DNA of 35,220 bases. Origin: Acidobacteriaceae bacterium (lineage in GTDB: Bacteria; Acidobacteriota; Terriglobia; Terriglobales; Acidobacteriaceae). The notes under the pieces were generated by a model. The model did no database searches. It was not told the origin of the DNA and saw only the letters and a list, made by a program, of their open reading frames with translations. Of the stretch, positions 7,454 to 15,319 are shown piece after piece. The DNA is taken from contig JASHNS010000063.1 of NCBI GenBank assembly GCA_030041515.1, positions 1-35,220 on the forward strand. Reading direction: 5' to 3'. The stretch's first letter is position 1; each line of letters opens with the position of its first letter. A program made the translations under genes and the position numbers.

Positions 7454-10400
7454 TCAGAATTTGAAGTGCAGAGACAACTGTAGGTTCCTCGGCGCATTAG
7501 TGCTGGTGCTGATGATGCCGAACCCCTGTGTGTCCGGTCCCACCGTATTGTTGTAGTCCGGAGCGTCCAGCACCACATGGTTGAGCACGTTAAACGCCTC
7601 GAGCTGGAAGCCCAGCTTGTAGTTCTCGTAGAGTGTGAACTCCTTGTCGAGACTGGTGCTGAAATTTTCGACACCCGATGCCGGACCCTTGAAGACGCCA
7701 TACGTGGCGTCTCCGAGGAACAGCCTCTGTCCCTGGCCGGGAATCGTGGCGACAGTGCCGTTGATAACATCCTGATCCGCTCTGACAAACTTGCTGGGGT
7801 CAAGCCAGCTCACGCCGATCTCGCTGCCGCCTGAGTAGACCGGCGCCTTTCGACTGCTGAGCAGCGCCCCGCCCCCCACATAATTCGCATTGCAGCCGGC
7901 CGAACTGAAATCGAACTGCGCGCAGTCGTAGTCGCCGATGCTGCCATACGGGCCGGTGCTGGCATTAACCGTCGCCCCGAGAGCCCAGCCGTCGACGATG
8001 TGGCGCGTCAGCCAGGAATCGCCGGGCAGGCCAGGCAGGTTGTATCTCAGGGCCAGAGCCATCGCATGAACCGTACCCGGGCTGTAATAATCGAGGGCGC
8101 AGTCCGCTTCGTAGCGGCAGCCCTGCTGTCCGGTGCTGCTGCTGAACGTATAGTTTCCCAGCAGGGTCAGGCCGTAGGAATATCTCTTCTGCACTTCCAC
8201 CTGGAGCGAGTTATACATGGAGTTATAGTCGGAGAAGAATTCGCTGATCCCGTTAAAGCCGGCGGGATAATACGGCTCGCGGGAAAATATATTGGCAGCG
8301 TCGTTCGTGCTTCCTCCCGGAACAAAGCGAGGCCAGTTGAGATTGTGCTGCTCGCTGAGATGCGTTCCCCTGGTCGCCACCCACGCGGCGGAGAAAACCC
8401 ACGTGTTGATCGGCTCGATCTGGAACTCCAGATTGAACTTGTGATACTGACCCGCGTTGTATCCCGGCGCCATAGCCTGGGTTGACAGAGGGGAGGGAAA
8501 AACAAGGGTATCTGCAGCCGGCGACCCCGCGGTCGGAACTTTATAGGGGAAGGGTACGCTGCCATACTGGGCATAAGGCTGCGAGAGATCCAGCCCCGGC
8601 CCCTGGGCGGGCGAGTAATCCACGCCGAAAGGCGCCTGTGTCGTATAACCGTTGAATCCGAGCGTGGTCAGATAGTCCGTATATTCGCCGTAGCCGCCTT
8701 TGAGCGCAGACTTACCATTTCCGCGTATATCCCACGCGAAGGACACTCTGGGCAGGACGTTGTAGCGGTCGCCGGTTAGGTTATTCGGGATTCCGCGGTC
8801 TCCAATGGTTACCAGTCCGGTAGGAGCAGTCGGGAAAACGGAAGACTGCTCTCCGGGAACGAAGGTGACGAATGCATTATTGGTTGGGCGCAGTCCGTAA
8901 TAAGGTTCCAGCCGCGCTCCGGCCATGACGGTCAGACGCGGCTTGAGTTTGATCGTGTCCTGAACATAGATGTCGCGGGCCGGGTAGTTGATATTGAGGT
9001 TTTGCGTGCTGTTTTGGTAGAAGCCTGCCCCAAATTGCCCCAGAGGACCACCGTTCAGCATCATGTCGGCGATGCCGTTGCCGGTGCCGCCGAAAACGTT
9101 GTCAGAGTCGTCGAACCACACGTCGGCTCCGGAATCGTAGGTCTGCTGGAATATTTCGTGGAAATTACGAAGCTCAAATCCTGCCTTAATCGTGTTTTTT
9201 CCCTTTGTCCACGTGAAATTGTCCGTGATATCCCACGTGAACTGGGTCATGGGATTGACGTACCCATTCCAGATATCCACGCCCATATTGCGGGGAGTGG
9301 AGATCTCCGCGATGTCCGGGGCCAGGGTATCGCCGACTGCATTAATTCCGGTATTGGATGGGTTGACGACTCCCGTGCAGGGAGCGCACGTATTGGTGAC
9401 GGAAATCTCTGTTTGGGTGATGCCCAGAACGAAGTTATTCAACATCGAGGGCTTAATTTGATAGGTGTCATTGACGGCCCACACTTTCGTCTGGATCGGT
9501 TCGCCCCAGGTTGCACCTGGGTTGGGGTATTGGGTCGCCCACGACGCCTCGCTGAACTCGTCATACATGTCCTGAAAGGTGGGATTGTCGTTATACCAGT
9601 AGAGGCTCCCGAAGACACGATTCCTGCTGCCGAGGTTCTCGTCTACCCGGACCACCCAGGTCTGGATCACGCTGACATCGCTGGGATTCCACGTAAATGT
9701 ATCGATGCCGCTGGTGGGGGCGGGCATAATGGCAGTTCCGCCCGAGGCGTTGAGAGACTTTCCTATGGGGCCAAAGTCGGATTGGGGAATCACCGGCATG
9801 GGGGTCCCGTTGACAACCGGAACTCCGTCAGGGGAATTGGTGAAGTCGCCGGTTCGTTCGGCGTTGGTAATGGTCTGCCCGGTGGTCGTGGACTGTTTCG
9901 ACGTGCTGGTGCGCTCGTAAGAAAGGAAGAAGAAAGTCTTGTTTCTTCCGTTATAGAGTTTGGGAAGCCACACGGGTCCGCCAACGTTGCCTCCGTACCA
10001 CTGCTGGTTGAAGGGCTGCCGGGGTACGTCCTGAAAGTTGTTGGACCAGGAGTTGGCATTCCATGCGCCATTCTGCAGGTAGGTCCAGAATTCGCCATGG
10101 ATCTGGTTGGTTCCGCTTTTCAGGGTAGCCTCAATTTGCCCGCCGGCAGCCTGCCCCACGGATGCATCGGGGAGGGCCGAGGCCACACTGAATTCGGCGA
10201 TATTCTCCTCCTGGGGATAATCGGTGGCTGCCGAGCCATGCATGTAGTCGTTCACGGCGGCGCCATCGATGTCGTAGTTGTTGCTGTACTGCGACACGCC
10301 GTTAAAGGTGGTGACAGGAATGAAGAAGCTCTGGCCGGTCCCGGCCGCCGTTGCGCCCGGCATCAGCGTCTCCATCGACTCCCGGGGGTCGCGCCCCTCC

Positions 10401-10963
10401 ACGGGGATGGCCTCGATCAGCGCAGGATCGATGGTGGTGAGGTTATTGGCGGTCTCCGTGTCCACCATCACCGACGATCCGGATACCGTTACCGTCTGCG
10501 TGGCCACGCCCACCCGCATCCTGACCGGCAAAGTGGCCGCTCCGCCGGCGTGCAGGACGACGTCTATGGCCATGAACCTGTCGAAGCCCTGAGCTTCACA
10601 GGTGACGGTGTAGGTTCCCGCCTGGAGCGAGACAAACTGATACAAGCCGATTGCATTGCTGGTCGTCCGTGACGAAACTCCGGTGGCGACGTTGTGCACG
10701 GTCACCACCGCATTCGGAATCACGGCTCCGCTTTGGTCGCTGACCGTACCGGACAGCGACGCAGAGATGTCCACCTGCGCGTGCAGAGCGGGCAACCACG
10801 GCCCCGCACCGAGCAGCGCCAGAACCAGCAGGGCCAGATTGCGGGAAAGGAATGCGATGCAGCGCCGCTTCGCCAGACCTGCACGAACGCCATCGACTGC
10901 GCCTGTCTCCATATTGTCTCCAGTCAAAATCGAAACCGATGAACCCACTCGTGCCGTGCGCAT
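7454..10963 (-). CDS. Oar-like TonB-dependent outer-membrane receptor (glycan locus)
   Basis: A 1169-residue outer-membrane receptor. After a signal sequence (about 38-63, ending ALHAQ) comes a carboxypeptidase-regulatory/Ig-like domain (SGTVSDQSGAVIPNAVV, about 68-150), then a plug-like part and a long beta-barrel ending in an aromatic residue (LSLHFKF). This is the Oar/CarboxypepD_reg type abundant in Acidobacteria, the functional counterpart of SusC. It imports a bulky ligand with TonB energy. Its place between a sugar-sensing regulatory set upstream and two glycosidase-like genes downstream suggests an oligosaccharide ligand (inference). GAGGT sits 7 nt before the ATG at 10963. A promoter and a candidate regulator site lie upstream (11029-11095). 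Confidence 0.93.
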   Translation of the reverse strand: MRTARVGSSVSILTGDNMETGAVDGVRAGLAKRRCIAFLSRNLALLVLALLGAGPWLPALHAQVDISASLSGTVSDQSGAVIPNAVVTVHNVATGVSSRTTSNAIGLYQFVSLQAGTYTVTCEAQGFDRFMAIDVVLHAGGAATLPVRMRVGVATQTVTVSGSSVMVDTETANNLTTIDPALIEAIPVEGRDPRESMETLMPGATAAGTGQSFFIPVTTFNGVSQYSNNYDIDGAAVNDYMHGSAATDYPQEENIAEFSVASALPDASVGQAAGGQIEATLKSGTNQIHGEFWTYLQNGAWNANSWSNNFQDVPRQPFNQQWYGGNVGGPVWLPKLYNGRNKTFFFLSYERTSTSKQSTTTGQTITNAERTGDFTNSPDGVPVVNGTPMPVIPQSDFGPIGKSLNASGGTAIMPAPTSGIDTFTWNPSDVSVIQTWVVRVDENLGSRNRVFGSLYWYNDNPTFQDMYDEFSEASWATQYPNPGATWGEPIQTKVWAVNDTYQIKPSMLNNFVLGITQTEISVTNTCAPCTGVVNPSNTGINAVGDTLAPDIAEISTPRNMGVDIWNGYVNPMTQFTWDITDNFTWTKGKNTIKAGFELRNFHEIFQQTYDSGADVWFDDSDNVFGGTGNGIADMMLNGGPLGQFGAGFYQNSTQNLNINYPARDIYVQDTIKLKPRLTVMAGARLEPYYGLRPTNNAFVTFVPGEQSSVFPTAPTGLVTIGDRGIPNNLTGDRYNVLPRVSFAWDIRGNGKSALKGGYGEYTDYLTTLGFNGYTTQAPFGVDYSPAQGPGLDLSQPYAQYGSVPFPYKVPTAGSPAADTLVFPSPLSTQAMAPGYNAGQYHKFNLEFQIEPINTWVFSAAWVATRGTHLSEQHNLNWPRFVPGGSTNDAANIFSREPYYPAGFNGISEFFSDYNSMYNSLQVEVQKRYSYGLTLLGNYTFSSSTGQQGCRYEADCALDYYSPGTVHAMALALRYNLPGLPGDSWLTRHIVDGWALGATVNASTGPYGSIGDYDCAQFDFSSAGCNANYVGGGALLSSRKAPVYSGGSEIGVSWLDPSKFVRADQDVINGTVATIPGQGQRLFLGDATYGVFKGPASGVENFSTSLDKEFTLYENYKLGFQLEAFNVLNHVVLDAPDYNNTVGPDTQGFGIISTSTNAPRNLQLSLHFKF

Positions 10964-11028
10964 GGATTTACCTCTGTGTGCCTATCTGTTCAGCGCGGCG
11001 AGGGATGCGATCCGGGGAACGACGGAAC

Positions 11029-11056
11029 TTTATAGAGAGAAGCGCAGGGCGGTCAT
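11029..11056 (-). promoter_or_regulatory. Candidate sigma70 promoter of the receptor operon
   Basis: On the minus strand, -35 ATGACC (11056-11051) and -10 TATAAA (11034-11029) are separated by 16 bp. Transcription would start near 11022, giving a leader of about 60 nt. The -35 is imperfect, as expected for an activator-dependent promoter. The three-half-site operator ends 9 bp upstream of the -35. Confidence 0.55.
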
Positions 11057-11065
11057 GATGGCATT

Positions 11066-11095
11066 GCACCATTCTTGCGTGGTGCGGATGCACCA
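11066..11095 (-). promoter_or_regulatory. Operator A: three half-sites upstream of the receptor promoter
   Basis: Read on the minus strand: TGGTGC (11095-11090), N4, GCACCA (11085-11080), N8, TGGTGC (11071-11066). The first two halves form a perfect dyad and the third repeats the first. The block would span roughly -44 to -73 of the receptor promoter, a standard activator position. The same arrangement recurs at 15223-15253 beside the response regulator gene. NarL/LuxR-type regulators bind such inverted repeats, so the regulator at 14511-15155 is the obvious candidate (inference). Confidence 0.65.
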
Positions 11096-11246
11096 TGGCA
11101 GTCTGCGGGGCTCAGCCTGCAGCCGAGGCCAGGCGCCGAGAGGCGGCTGCGGTTGGCGATATATTGCCAGGTGCGCTCGGACTCTTCGGCCGGTTTCCGG
11201 GCGGGCGCCCGGCACGCTCCGTTCTGAGCCGCCTCGGGAGTGGAAG

Positions 11247-12728
11247 CTAACCCTCGCGGTCTGCCGCAGGAGTTGGCTTCCTGCCAGGCAGCATCCGCTG
11301 CAGCCGAATCCAGCCGGATGCGGAGCCCTGCCGCACAGCAGCCATGAGGCGTCCCGCAACATTGGTCCGCAGACTGACCTCGGCGCAGACGCTTGTGCCT
11401 TTGCCCGGTTCGCTTTCCACGCTGAAGTTGCCCCGCACGGCGCGCATCCTTTCCCGCATGCCCGCCAGGCCGACCCCCTGGGTCCGCAGCGTGCCGGACT
11501 TGAATCCGACCCCATTGTCGCGCACCACCAGACGCACGCTGGCCGGGAGATAGTCCAGATACACGTCCAGCGCTGACGGCCGTCCATGCCGTAATGCATT
11601 CGCGATAGCCTCCTGGGCCACGCGATAGAGGGTGTCGGTAGTGGCCAGAGGGAGGCGCGCAGCGGTTCCCCTGGTCACGAAGCGCGCTTCCAGCGCACAC
11701 TCCGTGGTGCTCTGCTCGAGCGCGGTTTGCAGCGCCGATTGCAGATCGGCGCCCTCGGCCAGCGGCTGCGGACGCAGCATCATAATGCTGCGGTGCGCCT
11801 CGGAGTGGCTGTGGCGCACCATATCCAGCGCCAGGTCGAGGTGCCGGACCAGCCTTTCGCTGTTGCCCGGGACAATCTTCCTGGCCGCCTGAATCTGGAA
11901 TGACAAGCCGGCGAAGCTCTGGGCCAGAGTGTCGTGCAGCTGGTGCCCCAGTTTGGCGCGCTCCGCTAGGATCGCCTGAAAGCGGGCTTTCAGCATCTGC
12001 ACCGCCGCAATGTGTCCCGCGAGAATCAGAGCGGCCAGCAGGATTCCCAGTTCGAGGAGATCGGTGAGGCTCCACCATGGCGGCCCCGCGGTCACCGATA
12101 TGTCCTGGGCCGAACGCAGCAGCACAGCGAATCCGCCCATGTACCTGGTGTCGCCTGGCCGAAGCGAGCAGATGCCCTGAAGGCGCAGCACCGATCCGGC
12201 TTGCAGGGCCGGCAACAGAGAATTTCCCTGCCCTCCGTCGAGGTGAGCGACGAATTTCTGGTGTCCACTCCTGAGAATCAGCCAGGTTTCCCCGTTCCAC
12301 TTTTTCGTATCGATCAATTCGCCATTCAGTTCGATGAGCAGGTCAGCGAATTTGCCCAGCGTGGCCTCCTCCGCCGTTACCGACAACGGCGGCATCGGAG
12401 AGCCGTGCCACAACAGGGCGGCGTGGCTCCCGCTGAGAATCAGCCCGGCTTCCGTTTCCTGCGCGCTCCCCGTAACCAGCAGTTCGTCTCCGATCCTGAG
12501 GCCCTGCGCCGGCAGACCCCGGATCGCCGCTCCGCCGGTGGAGTCCTGTATGTACGAAGGATTTCCGCTGAATGTAAGGGTTCCTCGCACGGTGACCATC
12601 TCGCCGACCACCTGCGGCAGCGCGGCGATCTCCGCAATGGAGGCGTACGGAGCGCTGCGCGGAGCCCTCGCGGCAGGCGCGGCCTGCAGCGTCATCACAA
12701 CGGACAGAAACGCGCAAAGTGCACCCAT
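11247..12728 (-). CDS. HisKA_3-type sensor histidine kinase with OB-fold-like sensor region
   Basis: A 493-residue kinase: signal/first membrane segment (1-20), a long periplasmic region (about 28-215), a membrane helix (about 223-243), then a NarX/LiaS-type kinase core with phospho-acceptor His265 in LGHQLHDTLAQS, N-box TLYRVAQEAIANALRHG, DNGVGF and GVGLAGMRERM. The periplasmic region looks like two OB-fold-type barrels: VGEMVTVRGTLTF...YIQDSTGGAAIRG...IGDELLVTGSA, and a second from about 130 to 190. Similar OB-type sensors occur in acidobacterial kinases. It follows the jelly-roll gene by 19 nt with a GAGGT site before the ATG, and belongs with the LuxR-type regulator two genes upstream. 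It may read the periplasmic sugar-binding protein rather than free sugar (inference). Confidence 0.88.
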   Translation of the reverse strand: MGALCAFLSVVMTLQAAPAARAPRSAPYASIAEIAALPQVVGEMVTVRGTLTFSGNPSYIQDSTGGAAIRGLPAQGLRIGDELLVTGSAQETEAGLILSGSHAALLWHGSPMPPLSVTAEEATLGKFADLLIELNGELIDTKKWNGETWLILRSGHQKFVAHLDGGQGNSLLPALQAGSVLRLQGICSLRPGDTRYMGGFAVLLRSAQDISVTAGPPWWSLTDLLELGILLAALILAGHIAAVQMLKARFQAILAERAKLGHQLHDTLAQSFAGLSFQIQAARKIVPGNSERLVRHLDLALDMVRHSHSEAHRSIMMLRPQPLAEGADLQSALQTALEQSTTECALEARFVTRGTAARLPLATTDTLYRVAQEAIANALRHGRPSALDVYLDYLPASVRLVVRDNGVGFKSGTLRTQGVGLAGMRERMRAVRGNFSVESEPGKGTSVCAEVSLRTNVAGRLMAAVRQGSASGWIRLQRMLPGRKPTPAADREG

Positions 12729-12747
12729 ATGCTTTACCTCAGGCGGC

Positions 12748-13410
12748 TCATGCGCCTGGCTGGCCTTTCAGTGCGGTGACGACGATATTCTTCCACTGCC
12801 CGCCGGAGTCATAAGAGCGCAGGCCGATCTCTCCCTGTTTGAAACACGGCGCCAGCTTTACATCGAGCCGGACTACGTCTCGAGCCGCGTCGCGCCAGGA
12901 GAGAGCCTTCAGGTCGCAGCCGCGGACCTCGAGGTGAATGTGATACCACACGCTGGGGACGATCGGACTGGGCAGCGGCTCCGCTCCCAGCTCGTTCCAC
13001 GCGTGATCCGCAACGCCGACCACCAGCGACTCATCGCGAACCCGCAGGCCCACGTAGATGCCGCTGTAGGAATCCACTCCCGGCTCGGCGTCTGAAACTC
13101 TGGCGATGATCCCCGCTTCCCCGGTGTTGCTCAGCGCAACATCGGCATCCATTGCATAGTTATTCCAGTAAGGCGAGCCAGTGACCAGTTTGGCTCCCCG
13201 TTCGTTCGACTCGTTGACCATGGCGCCGGACTGAACCGTCCAGTTCCCGTCGTACGCCACCCAGCCCGCGGCGTCTCCGCTCGCGAATTCGTCGTGGTAG
13301 GGCAGCCCCCGCGTCGGCGAATGGAGAACGCGGAGAACGCCGCCCGTCGCTAATAAGCCAAACGGTATCGCGGCGGCAAAAACGATGAGGTCTCTGATCA
13401 GCGGTCGCAT
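12748..13410 (-). CDS. Membrane-anchored jelly-roll (DUF1080/LamG-like) protein
   Basis: A 220-residue protein from the ATG at 13410, chosen because AAGGT lies 6 nt upstream; the open frame extends to 13473, but without such a site. One N-terminal membrane helix (about 7-27) anchors a single beta-sandwich domain with typical concanavalin-like strands: DEFASGDAAGWVAYDGNWTV, AMDADVALSNTGEAGIIARV, YSGIYVGLRV, WYHIHLEVRG, GEIGLRSYDSGGQWKNIVV. This fold (3-keto-disaccharide hydrolase / LamG / CBM66-like) binds or cleaves glycans. It sits between the sugar-binding protein and the sensor kinase in the same operon, so an accessory role in signal perception is more likely than bulk degradation (inference). 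No catalytic residues are identifiable by eye. Confidence 0.75.
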   Translation of the reverse strand: MRPLIRDLIVFAAAIPFGLLATGGVLRVLHSPTRGLPYHDEFASGDAAGWVAYDGNWTVQSGAMVNESNERGAKLVTGSPYWNNYAMDADVALSNTGEAGIIARVSDAEPGVDSYSGIYVGLRVRDESLVVGVADHAWNELGAEPLPSPIVPSVWYHIHLEVRGCDLKALSWRDAARDVVRLDVKLAPCFKQGEIGLRSYDSGGQWKNIVVTALKGQPGA

Positions 13411-13479
13411 GGACCGACCTTCTCGAGCCGGCTGCGCCGACCGGATTGGCCGATGCGCGGTGTGGCCGCGCACGGTTCG

Positions 13480-14451
13480 TCATTCACTGCCATTCGGTGC
13501 CGAACTCTCCCGGGTGAGAAGTTGCACGCTTACCTGGCTCGGCGGCGGAAGAGGCTGCCCGCGGATGCCAGCCAGAGCCGCCTGCGCTGCAAGATAGCCC
13601 ATTCGATATCCGTCGGCAGTAACCAGCGAGTCGAGTTTTCCTTCCTGAAGGCTGACGGCGAGAAAGAGATCGCGATCCGACCCGATCAGCGATATCCTGC
13701 GCCGCGCGTCGGTATCTTCCAAGGCCAGCATGGCGCCCTGGGTGGCATCGGCGCTCACGGCAAAAATCGCTCTGAGCTGCGGATAGCTGCTGATCAGTTC
13801 CCGGGTGTTCTGCTCGGCTTCCATAATCTGCACAGCTCCGGGTGTCTCCGCAACCACGCGAATCCCCGGCCAGGCAGCGATGGCCCGAAGAAAACTGTCG
13901 GCTCGGGAAAGCGTCTCGGGCGTTCCCCGGTCCATCCCCACAATGGCCGCTTCTCCGCTTCCGTGCATCACCATGGCCGCTCTGGCCGCCGCGAGTTGTC
14001 CGAGCTCCTCCTGGTCGGGGGTCACGGATGTCAGGTACGGTCCGGTGGGCTGGGCAGGCCCGGTTTGCACGAACACCACCGGGATATGCCGCTCCGTAAA
14101 TCCGTTCACCATGGTGGTCACACCCCAGATATTCGTCGGGCCCAGAATGAGCGCGTGCGCGCCGTGCTGCACTGCGTTTTCGGCGATGCGAATCTGCCGG
14201 TCCAAGTCGTCCTCCCGCGTCGGACCGTTCCAGTAAATCTGATATCCCGCGGCGCTCGCCGCCGCTTCCGCTCCGCGGCGCATGTCTTCCATGAAGTCTG
14301 TCCCGGTGGTGCGGGGAATAAACGCGATCGCCGGCGCCGGTGGAGGCTCCCGCAATGCGGGCAGCAGCGCGGCGAGACAGCCGCAGCCGCCGCCCAGCGC
14401 CGCTGCCGCCAGCGCCCGCGCGATCCGCCTCAAGTGGAGTATTATCGGCAC
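13480..14451 (-). CDS. Periplasmic sugar-binding protein (Peripla_BP_4 / RbsB-like), no ABC partner
   Basis: A 323-residue type I periplasmic binding protein of the ribose/galactose class. After an N-terminal hydrophobic segment (about 10-33) it shows the family pattern: IAFIPRTTGTDFMEDMRRGAE at strand 1, HALILGPTN, IPVVFVQTG, AIVGMDRGTPETLSRADSF, LRAIFAVSADATQGAM, ISLIGSDRD and DSLVTADGYRMGYLAAQAAL. No permease or ATPase gene is near. Instead the gene lies between a response regulator and a sensor kinase, which suggests it feeds a kinase, as ChvE does for VirA. The start is GTG at 14451 with AAAGGAG very close upstream. Whether it is a lipoprotein, membrane-tethered or soluble is unclear. 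Confidence 0.85.
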   Translation of the reverse strand: MPIILHLRRIARALAAAALGGGCGCLAALLPALREPPPAPAIAFIPRTTGTDFMEDMRRGAEAAASAAGYQIYWNGPTREDDLDRQIRIAENAVQHGAHALILGPTNIWGVTTMVNGFTERHIPVVFVQTGPAQPTGPYLTSVTPDQEELGQLAAARAAMVMHGSGEAAIVGMDRGTPETLSRADSFLRAIAAWPGIRVVAETPGAVQIMEAEQNTRELISSYPQLRAIFAVSADATQGAMLALEDTDARRRISLIGSDRDLFLAVSLQEGKLDSLVTADGYRMGYLAAQAALAGIRGQPLPPPSQVSVQLLTRESSAPNGSE

Positions 14452-14475
14452 GCTCTCCTTTGCAGCCTCCCGTCA

Positions 14476-14509
14476 CCCCCGGTGGGCGCGCTCGCGCCTC
14501 GGCCGGGGG
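14476..14509. terminator. Strong GC hairpin between the response regulator and binding-protein genes
   Basis: Outer stem CCCCCGG (14476-14482) with CCGGGGG (14503-14509) and inner stem GGCGCG with CGCGCC around a 2-nt loop. On the plus strand it is followed by TTTATT; on the minus strand (the direction of both genes) there is no T-run. It lies just after the regulator stop and 25 nt before the binding-protein GTG. It may protect or attenuate the mRNA, or stop antisense transcription. Confidence 0.45.
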
Positions 14510-14510
14510 T

Positions 14511-15155
14511 TTATTCCTTCAGCTTCACCAGCCCGCGGCGCAGAGCAATGGTGGCGGCTTCCGTCCGGTCCTTGGCGTTCAGTTTGGAGAGAAGGCTGAT
14601 CACATGATTTCTGGCCGTGATGTCGCTGATACCCAGCGCCTGGGCAATCTCCTTGTTGGTCAGTCCGTCCACCACCAGCTCCAGCACCTCCTGCTCACGG
14701 CCGCTCAGCGTGGAGCGGCCCATGTTTTCGGCGAGGCGCATGGCCAGCGCCGCGGGAATCCGCCGCTTGCCCTGGTGCACGGCTCTAATGGCCTCAATCA
14801 CTTCTTCCTGGGAAGCGCTCTTCAGCAGATACCCCAAAGCCCCCGCTTCGATGGCGTTGGAGATATCTTCGTCGAACTGATAGTTCGTCAGCACCAGAAC
14901 CCGGCTCTCGTGGTGAGCGCTGCGCAGTGCGTGGATCACCTCGACGCCGCTCATGTCCGGCATGCGCAGATCCAGCAGCACCACGTCGGGATTCAGCCGC
15001 TCCGCAAGCTCCAGGCCTTCTCGTCCGGAGCTGGCCATCCCCACGACACTGATGCCCGATTCACCATCGAGCATGCTGTGCAAACCCCGTCGCACAACCG
15101 GATGGTCATCCACGACCAATATCCGGATGCATTCTCTCTCGGCCGTTATCGCCAT
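14511..15155 (-). CDS. NarL/LuxR-family response regulator
   Basis: A 214-residue two-domain regulator. The receiver carries the acidic pair in RILVVDDHPVVRRGL, the phospho-Asp in DVVLLDLRMPDMSG and the Lys in GYLLKSAS. The C-terminal LuxR-type helix-turn-helix is LSGREQEVLELVVDGLTNKEIA followed by LGISDITARNHVISLLSKL. ATG at 15155 places the receiver at residue 9, as usual; an upstream in-frame start at 15236 would add 27 unrelated residues and overlap the operator. It is the first gene of the regulatory operon (regulator, sugar-binding protein, jelly-roll protein, kinase) and the probable binder of operators A and B. A TATACT -10 box at 15194-15189 would give a leader of about 27 nt. Confidence 0.92.
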   Translation of the reverse strand: MAITAERECIRILVVDDHPVVRRGLHSMLDGESGISVVGMASSGREGLELAERLNPDVVLLDLRMPDMSGVEVIHALRSAHHESRVLVLTNYQFDEDISNAIEAGALGYLLKSASQEEVIEAIRAVHQGKRRIPAALAMRLAENMGRSTLSGREQEVLELVVDGLTNKEIAQALGISDITARNHVISLLSKLNAKDRTEAATIALRRGLVKLKE

Positions 15156-15188
15156 CGTGCAGCCATCTTCGCGCTCACAACGCGGAAA

Positions 15189-15194
15189 AGTATA
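15189..15194 (-). promoter_or_regulatory. Candidate -10 box of the regulatory operon
   Basis: TATACT on the minus strand matches five of six consensus bases. The sequence 17 bp upstream (GAAACG, 15217-15212) is a poor -35. Operator B begins about 40 bp upstream of the presumed start, so autoregulation is possible. Confidence 0.4.
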
Positions 15195-15222
15195 GCAGCA
15201 GCTTTCCTGCCCGTTTCGGACA

Positions 15223-15253
15223 TGGTGCGAATGCACTACTCCGCGCGTGGTGC
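15223..15253 (+). promoter_or_regulatory. Operator B: three half-sites in the divergent regulator/TPR region
   Basis: On the plus strand: TGGTGC (15223-15228), N4, GCACTA (15233-15238), N9, TGGTGC (15248-15253). One mismatch in the middle half-site and one extra spacer base separate it from operator A at 11066-11095. A CA dinucleotide precedes the first half-site in both copies. It lies between the -10 box of the regulator operon and the candidate promoter of the TPR gene, 10 bp before the latter's -35. Confidence 0.65.
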
Positions 15254-15263
15254 ATGTGAATCA

Positions 15264-15293
15264 TTGACGCGCGTTTTTCCTGCCGCATACAGT
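15264..15293 (+). promoter_or_regulatory. Candidate promoter of the TPR gene
   Basis: -35 TTGACG (15264-15269), an 18-bp spacer and -10 TACAGT (15288-15293). Transcription would start near 15300, leaving a leader of about 20 nt. The spacing to the operator (10 bp) nearly equals that at the receptor promoter (9 bp), which supports both assignments. Confidence 0.5.
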
Positions 15294-15319
15294 TTTCTGC
15301 ACGGTCTTTTCCGCAGTCC

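Noticed and set aside
9002-10672. Plus-strand open frame of 556 codons
   Set aside because: It is antisense to the first Oar-like receptor, whose plug and barrel are continuous on the minus strand.
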